Assembly (NCBI GenBank): GCA_938003855.1
Contig: CALKXD010000277.1
Span: 1-32,639, forward strand
Origin: an uncultured Granulosicoccaceae bacterium
Lineage (GTDB): Bacteria; Pseudomonadota; Gammaproteobacteria; Granulosicoccales; Granulosicoccaceae
Length of the DNA stretch: 32,639 bases
Reading direction: 5' to 3'
A model generated the notes under the pieces. The model had not been told where the DNA came from, searched no databases, and saw only the letters and a list, made by a program, of their open reading frames with translations. Made by a program: the position numbers and the translations under genes. Shown here piece by piece: positions 1 to 7,000 of this stretch (position 1 is the stretch's first letter; the number at the start of each line of letters is the position of its first letter).

Positions 1-153
1 AAACTGCCTTGGCGGATGATACCTCGCTCGGGAGCCTCGTTGGTGTTTTCTTCACCTTCCAAATAAATTAATTACCATCTTGCAAATTGTTTTACCTACA
101 AGTTGTAAGCGTTTATAGGCATCCTGTTTCATTTCAGAAACAAAAATGTACCC
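1..153. other. Left edge, no supportable gene
   Basis: I see no supportable gene here. The + strand frames close with stops within the first 75 bases. A minus-strand frame running off the left edge is open, but it has no ATG with a ribosome binding site; a GTG near 46 sits directly against a GGAAG motif, which is too close. The AT-rich part (60-150) probably holds the promoter and leader of the M23 gene, but no clear -35/-10 pair stands out. Confidence 0.4.
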
Positions 154-1014
154 ATGACCCAAAGTAACCGATTTTTATCCCTGCTTTGCACGCTATTATT
201 CTGCAGTTTTTCAGTCCACACAAACGCGGCTGACGAACCGCAATATCGGCAGCTACCCCGGACTCAGACAACTCCGGGAGGAGTGGTTATTCTGGATCTC
301 GGCAGCACCGACTCGACCAGCCCAACAGCGACTTATAACGAGGTGCCAGTTGCCGTGGTTCGCACCACTGCCGGCTGGCGCGCGATGATCGGCATCCCAC
401 TGTCTGCCAAACCCGGCCCGCACAGCGTTGAGGTAACAAGATACGACGGCAGCGTCGAGTTAAAGACCTTCGAGGTGGACTTGAAAGCCTACCCCGAGCA
501 ACACCTGACCATCGAAAACAAACGCAAAGTCAATCCAAATGACGAAGACATGGTGCGTATCCGACGCGACCGTACCGACATCGCGAATGCCAAACGCTAC
601 CGCCATCCCACTATTCTGAGCACCCGACTTGACATCCCGGTCGAGGGTATTCGCAGCAGTTCTTTCGGCTCACGCAGAATTTTGAACAAGCAACCTCGCC
701 AACCGCATGGCGGTATGGATATCGCGGCAGCATCCGGCACACCCGTGTATGCACCGGGTGACGCCATTGTGGTCGAAAGCGGCGATTATTTCTTCAGCGG
801 CAAGTGCCTCTTTCTCGGTCATGGGGCGGGCCTGCAAACTTTCTACGCTCACCTAAGTAAAATTCACGTGAAGCCAGGCGATATCATAAAGCGCGGCCAG
901 CTCATTGCCGAGGTTGGTGCAACCGGCCGGGTGACCGGCGCTCACCTGCATTGGTCAGTCGGCCTGAACAGAACCTGGGTCGACCCGGAGTTGTTTTTGG
1001 CGACCACGGAGTAA
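154..1014 (+). CDS. Secreted M23 family metallopeptidase (LytM-type endopeptidase)
   Basis: Predicted periplasmic zinc endopeptidase of the LytM/M23 family, which cleaves peptide cross-bridges in peptidoglycan. The 286-residue protein begins with a signal peptide whose cleavage is likely after the TNA at residues 23-25. Residues 30-150 look like the N-terminal domain common in proteobacterial M23 proteins (PGG, then GWRAMIGIPL, then a proline/glycine turn). The catalytic domain is complete: HxxxD zinc ligands H185 and D189, the mid-domain H233 in FYAHLS, and the HxH pair H264/H266 in GAHLHW. It ends in the usual VDPELFL. The start is the first in-frame ATG; no strong Shine-Dalgarno precedes it. 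With all metal ligands present it is probably an active enzyme rather than an EnvC/NlpD-like activator. The exact substrate bond is not deducible. Confidence 0.9.
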   Translation: MTQSNRFLSLLCTLLFCSFSVHTNAADEPQYRQLPRTQTTPGGVVILDLGSTDSTSPTATYNEVPVAVVRTTAGWRAMIGIPLSAKPGPHSVEVTRYDGSVELKTFEVDLKAYPEQHLTIENKRKVNPNDEDMVRIRRDRTDIANAKRYRHPTILSTRLDIPVEGIRSSSFGSRRILNKQPRQPHGGMDIAAASGTPVYAPGDAIVVESGDYFFSGKCLFLGHGAGLQTFYAHLSKIHVKPGDIIKRGQLIAEVGATGRVTGAHLHWSVGLNRTWVDPELFLATTE

Positions 1015-1380
1015 CTACCCTGCCCTTTCTCCCGCATCTCCATGCAGGAAAAATATCTTTTCATCTTCCTTTCAGTGAAGTTCCGCCCCCCGGAAACTCA
1101 GCCTACCCCGCATTTATTGCGCTTAATCTGCTGAAACTAACTTTAGGATAGTTAACATTACTTTTAAGTTTACAAACAGCCTGCCGTAACAATGGTCCAG
1201 TGAGATTGCGGGCGTCGCCATCGTCCAGCGATCTTGCTCAAAACTATAACTATTTCACATTCGTCTAAAACGTTGAAAGACGCGATAGAAAAATAAAAAT
1301 AGTCGCAGGTTAGCCCAACGAAAGGCCAACCATTTGATACACGTCCGCCTCGGCGGCGCGTTTAAATTGGGGTTGTGTTA
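1015..1380. other. Intergenic region with putative structured leader of the astacin gene
   Basis: This 366-base gap between the M23 and astacin genes holds no convincing reading frame. Its right part has an inverted repeat, GGTTAGCC (1309-1316) and GGCCAACC (1324-1331), separated by eight bases and with one internal A/C mismatch. Just before it, GCGA and TCGC flank an A-rich loop (about 1282-1305). This looks like a folded 5' leader for the downstream protease, but I could not match it to a known riboswitch. The bases from 1140 to 1300 are AT-rich and probably contain the promoter. Confidence 0.35.
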
Positions 1381-2853
1381 ATGAACAATAATAATCCGTG
1401 CAAGACACGGGAGCTTCGCGTGAGCCTGTTATTCCTACTGGGAGCAACAGCCTACTCACATGCAGCAACATCAGAAACAATGCCGAATACTTCGGATGCC
1501 ACACCATCTGCGGTGGAGCGTGTCCGCACCACTTTCACATTCCGCAATGGAGAAGAACACATTCGCACTGTTGAGCGTGTCGGCGACCACGCAGTTGCCG
1601 AGGGCGACATGATCATCGGAAGCGCCGAGCACTTCTTTGCACTCGCCGATAAGCGCACCGCCAAAGGCTTGAGCAACACCGCCTATGGTCGCACCTGGCC
1701 GAACGGAATCGTTCCTTACAACATCAATACTGATTTATCAGCATCCGTTGTTGCTAAAATCCGTGCTGCCGTGGATCACTGGAACTCAATCGGCGCGATC
1801 ACGATGGTCGAACGCACTGCAGCAAACTCGACCACCTATCCAGACTACATCGATTTTGTCAACGCCAACCGTTGCGCCAGCTGGATAGGTTATCAAGCCA
1901 CCGGTCCACAGCAAATCTATACCGGTGACCGATGCAGTGCTGGCAGCATGATTCACGAGATTGGCCATGCACTGGGGCTACTGCACGAGCACACCCGGCC
2001 GGACCGGGACAGCTTTGTAAAAATACACTGGGATCGTATCACCACTGATATGGAACTCAACTTTGAGATAATTGCCGGCGGTGTGCCACTCGGTGCTTAC
2101 GACTATGGTTCGATCATGCACTACGGCACCGGCTTCTTCAGTAACGATGGTAATCCAACACTGGAAGCAATTCAGCCCACCAGTGCCACTATCGGTCAGC
2201 GTGAAACCACCAGCACCGGAGACAAGCAATCTGTCGCCACGTTATACCAAAGCAACTTATCTCTGGTCATGAGTGCGGCAGCACAATCTATAAATGCCGG
2301 GGGCGCTGTCGATATGACGCTGTATGTCACTAACAATTCAGCCACTGGTGCCAATTCTCTGCAAGTGAGTTTACCGGTAGCATCTGACTCAAGCTTACTG
2401 TCAACGTCATCCACCGACTGGGTTTGCACACAAAATGGCACGGGCGCTAATATACTATGTGACTCGTCGCTGCTGGAAGCTGGTGCAGACACCTCGATTG
2501 GTTTGCGCATCTCTGCAGCAACGACTGCCGGGCAACAACTTTTCGACGCCACGCTGTCGAGTCGCACGCCGGACACCAACGAGAACGACAATCATGACTC
2601 CGCAATCATCAACGTGGTAGGAACCACCGGTGATGAACCAATCATCGCCGCACTGAGCCCTAACCCGGGCACATCCACGACCGATCCATTTGCAGAAATC
2701 GCAGCAAAGCAAAATACACAACAAGCGACCGGTGGCAGTGCGGGTGGCGGTGGAGCATTCAACTGGCTAAGCCTGGGCTTTCTGCTGGTGCTGTTTCCAT
2801 TCATTCGAGTGCAGCGAAAGCAAGGATTGACGGGCTGCTGCAGACATCATTAA
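1381..2853 (+). CDS. Secreted astacin-type (M12A) metalloprotease with DUF11-like domain and GlyGly-CTERM tail
   Basis: Predicted extracytoplasmic zinc endopeptidase. The M12A signature is intact: HEIGHALGLLHEH has ligands H192, H196 and H202 with catalytic E193, followed by RPDRD. The Met-turn SIMHYG gives M246 and Y248. A signal peptide (residues 1-28, ending SHA) precedes a propeptide-like stretch. Residues of about 290-425 resemble a DUF11/Ig-like repeat, with the TNNSATGANSL and DTNENDN motifs. Residues 451-490 are a sorting tail: a GGGG run, a hydrophobic segment, then R/K residues, as in GlyGly-CTERM proteins processed by rhombosortase. The ATG at 1381 is preferred because GGGG lies eight bases upstream; the in-frame GTG at 1375 is too close to it. 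The protein is probably cleaved and released or surface-anchored after secretion. Substrate unknown. Confidence 0.9.
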   Translation: MNNNNPCKTRELRVSLLFLLGATAYSHAATSETMPNTSDATPSAVERVRTTFTFRNGEEHIRTVERVGDHAVAEGDMIIGSAEHFFALADKRTAKGLSNTAYGRTWPNGIVPYNINTDLSASVVAKIRAAVDHWNSIGAITMVERTAANSTTYPDYIDFVNANRCASWIGYQATGPQQIYTGDRCSAGSMIHEIGHALGLLHEHTRPDRDSFVKIHWDRITTDMELNFEIIAGGVPLGAYDYGSIMHYGTGFFSNDGNPTLEAIQPTSATIGQRETTSTGDKQSVATLYQSNLSLVMSAAAQSINAGGAVDMTLYVTNNSATGANSLQVSLPVASDSSLLSTSSTDWVCTQNGTGANILCDSSLLEAGADTSIGLRISAATTAGQQLFDATLSSRTPDTNENDNHDSAIINVVGTTGDEPIIAALSPNPGTSTTDPFAEIAAKQNTQQATGGSAGGGGAFNWLSLGFLLVLFPFIRVQRKQGLTGCCRHH

Positions 2854-2864
2854 TAAGAGATTCT

Positions 2865-2897
2865 GATCGGGGATGTTTGTCAGGAACATCCCCGATC
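2865..2897. terminator. Strong perfect stem-loop between the astacin gene and lpxB
   Basis: Arms GATCGGGGATGTT (2865-2877) and AACATCCCCGATC (2885-2897) pair perfectly over 13 bases around a seven-base loop. It lies 12 bases after the protease stop codon. Neither strand has a run of U after it, so it does not meet the usual intrinsic terminator pattern. It may instead be a 3'-end-stabilising hairpin or an attenuator before lpxB. Confidence 0.5.
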
Positions 2898-2943
2898 ACT
2901 ATGATAGGCTCGGACGCACTCTAACGATCGACGCCTTGATTCA

Positions 2944-4110
2944 ATGAAAATTATGATCAGCGTGGGCGAGGCCTCGGGAGACATGCACACTGCAAATGTG
3001 CTGCATAAGCTCCAGTCTCTAGACACGCAAGCAATTGAAGCATTTGGTATGGGCGGCAAGCGCCTGTCTGCCGCCGGTATGGAACTGATTGTCGATAATG
3101 CCGAACACTCGGTGATGGGTTTGGTTGAAGTACTGCACAAATACCCAACGCTACGTGGCCATCTAAACCTGCTGCGCCGTACCCTGAGCGCCAGAAAACC
3201 AGATCTTCTGTTGTTAGTGGATTATCCGCACTTTAATATGAAACTTGCGATCACGGCCAAGGCGCTACGCATTCCGGTTCTGTACTACATCACACCAAAA
3301 GTCTGGGCATCCCGTGCCGGTCGGCTACAGGAACTGAAAAAAACCATTGACCACGCAGCGGTTATTTTCCCTTTCGAAGCAGATCTCTTCGAACAGCACA
3401 ATATCAGCGCCACCTATGTCGGCAACCCATTGCTGGACAATCAGGCCCTGATTGCTGTCAGCAATCGCCATAAAGCACCTGACACCGATACACTTATCGC
3501 ACTTCTGCCTGGCAGTCGAAAGAGCGAAGTTAACTACCTGTTACCCTCGATGCTCGACGCATCGCTTAAGATCAAGACAAAATTTCCTGACGCGAAGTTT
3601 GTATTGCCGGTAGCTGAGACCATCGACAAATCAGTCATCATCGATATCGTCGGCACCCGCAACATCTCTGTAGAGCTAATCGAAGCAGCAAATTACAGTC
3701 GCCTGGCGGAATGCAAAGTAGCGCTGGCCGCGTCAGGTACAGCCACTCTCGAGCTTGCGATCATGGGTATCCCGATGGTGGTCGCCTACAAAATGAATCC
3801 GCTGAGTTATATGGTCGTCAAACGATGGCTGACGATTAAAAACGTAAGCCTGGTTAACATCATTGCCGGAGCCGCAGTGGTGCCCGAACTGCTGCAGGAT
3901 GATGCTACCGCAGACAATATATTTAACGAAGCCGATAAACTATTGACCGACAAAGACACCTACAAAGATCAGGTTTCAAAATTAGCGTCCGTCTATAACC
4001 AACTGGGGTCCGGCGGCGCGGCACTGCGTCTGTGCAACATTATTACCACTATGGTGGGCGACTCTAAAAGCAGCGCCGGTGAACAATCCAAGGGTGCTGT
4101 TTGTCGTTAG
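2944..4110 (+). CDS. lpxB: Lipid-A-disaccharide synthase
   Basis: Peripheral membrane GT19 glycosyltransferase that joins UDP-2,3-diacylglucosamine to lipid X to form the disaccharide core of lipid A. Family motifs are in order: GEASGD near the N-terminus, GMGGKRL, TPKVWASR, LPGSRKSEV in mid-protein, and ASGTATLELAI towards the C-terminus. The length of 388 residues is close to the usual 380. The ATG at 2944 starts the protein directly at the conserved N-terminus (KIMISVGEASGD), although no strong ribosome binding site precedes it. In most Gammaproteobacteria lpxB follows lpxA on the same strand. Here the two genes converge tail to tail with 21 bases between them, so lpxB must have its own promoter. 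Confidence 0.97.
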   Translation: MKIMISVGEASGDMHTANVLHKLQSLDTQAIEAFGMGGKRLSAAGMELIVDNAEHSVMGLVEVLHKYPTLRGHLNLLRRTLSARKPDLLLLVDYPHFNMKLAITAKALRIPVLYYITPKVWASRAGRLQELKKTIDHAAVIFPFEADLFEQHNISATYVGNPLLDNQALIAVSNRHKAPDTDTLIALLPGSRKSEVNYLLPSMLDASLKIKTKFPDAKFVLPVAETIDKSVIIDIVGTRNISVELIEAANYSRLAECKVALAASGTATLELAIMGIPMVVAYKMNPLSYMVVKRWLTIKNVSLVNIIAGAAVVPELLQDDATADNIFNEADKLLTDKDTYKDQVSKLASVYNQLGSGGAALRLCNIITTMVGDSKSSAGEQSKGAVCR

Positions 4111-4127
4111 TCATCCCGCCGACAAAC
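4099..4127. terminator. Stem-loop at the lpxB/lpxA convergence
   Basis: GTTTGTCG (4099-4106) and CGACAAAC (4120-4127) form an eight-base perfect stem around a 13-base loop that includes the lpxB stop codon. It sits between two converging genes, where a bidirectional terminator is expected. It lacks U tracts, so intrinsic termination is uncertain. Confidence 0.35.
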
Positions 4128-4131
4128 CCCA

Positions 4132-4902
4132 CTAGACTGTGCCACGCTTGCCCTTGCGGAGAAACTCAACAAAACCCGCCACACCGGGGTAGTTTTTTGC
4201 CAGAGCGTCAACCTCAGCATACACCTCGTCGGTTTTAACTCCCTTGCGCTTGACCAGTTTGACAAAGGCCTTCTGGATAGCTGAAATCTCCTCAGCCGTA
4301 AACCCGCGACGCTTCAGTCCTTCTCTATTGATGCCAATTGCCTCCGCGTAGTGACCACTGACCAGCACGTATGGCGGCACATCCTTGTTGATAACAGACC
4401 CCATACCGGAAAAACTGTGGCTCCCGACCCGGCTAAACTGATGAACCAGAGAAAAACCACCGAGAATAGCAAAATCACCGACTTCAACATGCCCCGCAAG
4501 CGATGCTGAGTTAGCAAAAACGGTATTGTTACCGACGAGGCAGTCGTGCGCAATGTGCACATAAGACATCAGCAGGTTATCGTTGCCAACGCGTGTCACA
4601 CCACCGCCACCCGTCGTGCCGCGATTAATACTGACAAATTCGCGTATCTTGTTTCGATCACCAATTTCCAACCGGCTCTGCTCACCGTCAAATTTCAGGT
4701 CCTGCGGATCATCGCCAATTGAAGCAAACTGGAATATTCTGTTTTCCCGGCCAATTACGGTTGGGCCTTTAACAACAACATGCGGTCCGAGCACGGTCTC
4801 CGCACCAATCTCGACTTGCGCACCGATCACACAATACGGCCCGATTTCGCAGGTTTCGTGGACAAAGGCACTTTCATCGATTACCGCCGTCGCATGAATC
4901 AA
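4132..4902 (-). CDS. lpxA: Acyl-ACP:UDP-N-acetylglucosamine O-acyltransferase
   Basis: Catalyses the first step of lipid A synthesis, transferring a 3-hydroxyacyl chain from ACP to the 3-OH of UDP-GlcNAc in the cytoplasm. The 256-residue protein has the left-handed beta-helix hexapeptide repeats and the HIAHDC motif with H116 and H119. H119 corresponds to the catalytic H125 of the E. coli enzyme. With that six-residue offset, M167 (in FSGMGSV) falls at the E. coli G173 'hydrocarbon ruler' position. A Met there in Pseudomonas selects C10 rather than C14 chains, so a short 3-hydroxyacyl chain is inferred. The start codon is TTG and overlaps the fabZ stop in the four bases TTGA. It is the last gene of the minus-strand envelope cluster. 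Confidence 0.97.
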   Translation of the reverse strand: MIHATAVIDESAFVHETCEIGPYCVIGAQVEIGAETVLGPHVVVKGPTVIGRENRIFQFASIGDDPQDLKFDGEQSRLEIGDRNKIREFVSINRGTTGGGGVTRVGNDNLLMSYVHIAHDCLVGNNTVFANSASLAGHVEVGDFAILGGFSLVHQFSRVGSHSFSGMGSVINKDVPPYVLVSGHYAEAIGINREGLKRRGFTAEEISAIQKAFVKLVKRKGVKTDEVYAEVDALAKNYPGVAGFVEFLRKGKRGTV

Positions 4903-5348
4903 GAGTCTATCTCGTTTTTGGCTATCAGGACCTCAGCGCTGCAACAAAGCGCATCATCAACCATTGCGGTTGCTGCGAATCTCCAGATCCCACGCCTGGT
5001 GCGCTCAAGCGTCACCTTCACCGTTAGGCGATCTCCCGGAACCACTTGACGCTTAAATCGGGCTTTGTCTATGCCAACCAACAAATACAGAGTCTCCTCA
5101 CTGGGATAGCCTCCGAGCTCACGAAACGCAAAAACAGCGCAACTCTGAGCCATAGACTCTAGAATCAGCACACCGGGGAACACCGGAAACTGCGGAAAGT
5201 GGCCGGTAAATATCGGCTCATTGATGGTTACGTTTTTTATCGCCGTCAGACTGACACCGGGATCCATCTCGACGACTTTGTCGATCAACAAAAAGGGATA
5301 ACGATGCGGTAAGTACTTTACGATCTCTGTAATATCTAGCTGTTCCAA
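4899..5348 (-). CDS. fabZ: 3-hydroxyacyl-[ACP] dehydratase FabZ
   Basis: Cytoplasmic dehydratase of type II fatty acid synthesis, converting 3-hydroxyacyl-ACP to trans-2-enoyl-ACP. It therefore competes with LpxA and LpxD for the same substrate pool. The 149-residue hot-dog fold shows PHRYPFLLID (residues 14-23), GHFPQFPVFPG with catalytic H50, and ILESMAQ with E64. The only possible start upstream of PHRYPF is TTG at 5348: an in-frame stop lies seven codons further upstream and no ATG or GTG lies between. GGGAA about eight bases before the TTG serves as ribosome binding site. It sits between lpxD (18-base gap) and lpxA (four-base overlap). Confidence 0.97.
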   Translation of the reverse strand: MEQLDITEIVKYLPHRYPFLLIDKVVEMDPGVSLTAIKNVTINEPIFTGHFPQFPVFPGVLILESMAQSCAVFAFRELGGYPSEETLYLLVGIDKARFKRQVVPGDRLTVKVTLERTRRGIWRFAATAMVDDALCCSAEVLIAKNEIDS

Positions 5349-5366
5349 ACGTGCGTTCCCGGTTCG

Positions 5367-6383
5367 TTAGCTGCGCGGTGGTTTTCGTGACTGGCGGACA
5401 AATTCATCCAGCTTGTGAAGGCGTATTGCGTTTTTCCGCCATTGCGCAGAGGTTTCCAGCGGATACCCGGAAGAGTAGCTTCCCGCTGTCGCAATGGAGC
5501 GATTCACAAATGAATCCGCTGTGATCATAACGTTATCACAGATGGAAAGATGGCCAACTATTGATACCGCCCCACCGATACGACAGTTCCGGCCTATTTT
5601 TGTACTACCGGCAACACCGGTACACCCGGCGATCGCAGTATTGCTGCCAATCACAACATTGTGGGCAATCTGAATCTGGTTGTCCAAAATGACACCATCC
5701 CCGATAACCGTGTCATCAAGAGCACCACGATCTATAGTCGTCGATGCCCCGACACTGACTCGATCACCTAGTGTCACCCCGCCAAGCTGATGTATTTTCT
5801 GCCACCCCTCGGACGAGGGCGCCCAGCCAAAACCATCTGCGCCGATTACCGCAGCAGAGTGAATTTCACAATAGCGACCAACGGTACAATCATGCATCAC
5901 CGTCGCATTCGGGAACAAATGCGACCCTTCACCGATATGACAGCCATTGCCGACAAACGCCCCAGCGTCAATACGCACATTATCACCAATGACGCTGTGA
6001 TCAGCGATTACAGCATGCGGCCCAACAGTAGCCGAAACGGCAAGCTCTACACCTTCACCAATAACAGCAGACGGATGCACCCCGGTGGTGATCGATTGTT
6101 GATTAACCCACAATTGAGTGAGGCGTGCATAACACAGATAGGGATCATCGCTATGCAGCCGAACGGCCGATGTCTCTGCGACAAACGCTTGCGGCATAAT
6201 CACCGCCGTCGCCTGAGAAATTTGCAGCGCCGGTAGAAAACTCCGACCGGTAACAAAAGTTATACTTCCGGGCATTGCATTATCGACTGGCGCAATGCGG
6301 TTTATTTCAAGCGTAGGATCGCCTGCAATAGTGAGGTTGAGCGCATCGGCAATCTCGCCGGTGGTAAAGGATATACGGCCCAC
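5367..6383 (-). CDS. lpxD: UDP-3-O-(3-hydroxyacyl)glucosamine N-acyltransferase
   Basis: Third step of lipid A synthesis: adds a second 3-hydroxyacyl chain to the amino group of UDP-3-O-acyl-glucosamine. The N-terminal uridine-binding domain covers about residues 1-100. The hexapeptide-repeat beta-helix covers about 105-310 and includes GADGFGWAPS, TTIDRGALDDT and DNQIQIAHNV, with catalytic H241. A short C-terminal helix ends in RKPPRS. The length of 338 is normal (E. coli 341). The start is GTG at 6383, eight bases after the skp stop; there is no ATG nearby. It is co-directional with skp, fabZ and lpxA, so outer-membrane protein and lipid A functions share a transcript. Confidence 0.97.
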   Translation of the reverse strand: MGRISFTTGEIADALNLTIAGDPTLEINRIAPVDNAMPGSITFVTGRSFLPALQISQATAVIMPQAFVAETSAVRLHSDDPYLCYARLTQLWVNQQSITTGVHPSAVIGEGVELAVSATVGPHAVIADHSVIGDNVRIDAGAFVGNGCHIGEGSHLFPNATVMHDCTVGRYCEIHSAAVIGADGFGWAPSSEGWQKIHQLGGVTLGDRVSVGASTTIDRGALDDTVIGDGVILDNQIQIAHNVVIGSNTAIAGCTGVAGSTKIGRNCRIGGAVSIVGHLSICDNVMITADSFVNRSIATAGSYSSGYPLETSAQWRKNAIRLHKLDEFVRQSRKPPRS

Positions 6384-6391
6384 CCGCTTAG

Positions 6392-6937
6392 CTATTTTTT
6401 GTTTTCATCAGAAGAACTGCCGTCTGACTCAAAGTCTCCGGCCAGGTGCAACTCACGTAACACCTGCTCGGTAACGTCAACATTTTTGTTGGCAAACAAC
6501 ACCCCGTCACTAATGATTAGATCGTAGTCCTGTTCCTTTGCAAACGACGCTATGGCATCGAGCACATAGATCCGGACTTGCTTGAATTCCTGATTTTTCT
6601 GGATGTTGAGCTCTTCCCTGAATTCCTGCTCGTCTCGCTTAACACGCCGCTCGGTTTTGCGGAACTCCCGCTCAACGCTGGCGCGTTCGTTACCATCGAG
6701 CTCGCCGTCTTCCCCATCCAGTTTCTTTCGCAACTGAGCGAGTACGACCTTCTGGGCTTTAATACCCTCCTGCCGAGGCGCAAACTCCCGCTCAAGCCTG
6801 TTGCTTGCAGCCTGAGCCTGAGGCGCTTCGTCAATCAAATACGGAATATCGACAAACCCGATCTTCATCTCGGCTGCATTAGCCATAGACATAGGAAGCA
6901 GGCAAGCTGCCAGTATCAGCGATAGGCGACTCAGCAC
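6392..6937 (-). CDS. skp: Periplasmic OmpH/Skp family chaperone
   Basis: Periplasmic holdase that carries unfolded outer-membrane proteins from the Sec translocon towards the BAM complex. The mature part begins AEMKIGFVDIPYLIDEAPQ, like Skp, followed by a long charged coiled coil (EREFRKTERRVKRDEQEF) and the C-terminal YDLIISDGVLFAN strand. The start is uncertain. The frame stays open to a TTG at 7000, just after the bamA stop, but that would give a 43-residue presequence. The GTG at 6937 gives a normal 21-residue signal peptide cut after ANA, so I prefer it. The acidic tail (ESDGSSSDENKK) is longer than in E. coli. It lies directly downstream of its functional partner bamA. Confidence 0.88.
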   Translation of the reverse strand: MLSRLSLILAACLLPMSMANAAEMKIGFVDIPYLIDEAPQAQAASNRLEREFAPRQEGIKAQKVVLAQLRKKLDGEDGELDGNERASVEREFRKTERRVKRDEQEFREELNIQKNQEFKQVRIYVLDAIASFAKEQDYDLIISDGVLFANKNVDVTEQVLRELHLAGDFESDGSSSDENKK

Positions 6938-7000
6938 GAGATTACAAACCCGAACTGGCACAGAGACTGTGAGTGCGGACAATCCGCATAGACCCGGCAA

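Noticed and set aside
1-75. Possible minus-strand partial gene running off the left edge
   Set aside because: No ATG with proper ribosome binding site, no recognisable protein motif and too few codons to judge.
1275-1380. c-di-GMP-I (GEMM) riboswitch before the astacin gene
   Set aside because: The conserved GEMM core with its GAAA-type loop and GGGACGCAAAGCC-like strand is not present; only a simple inverted repeat is seen.
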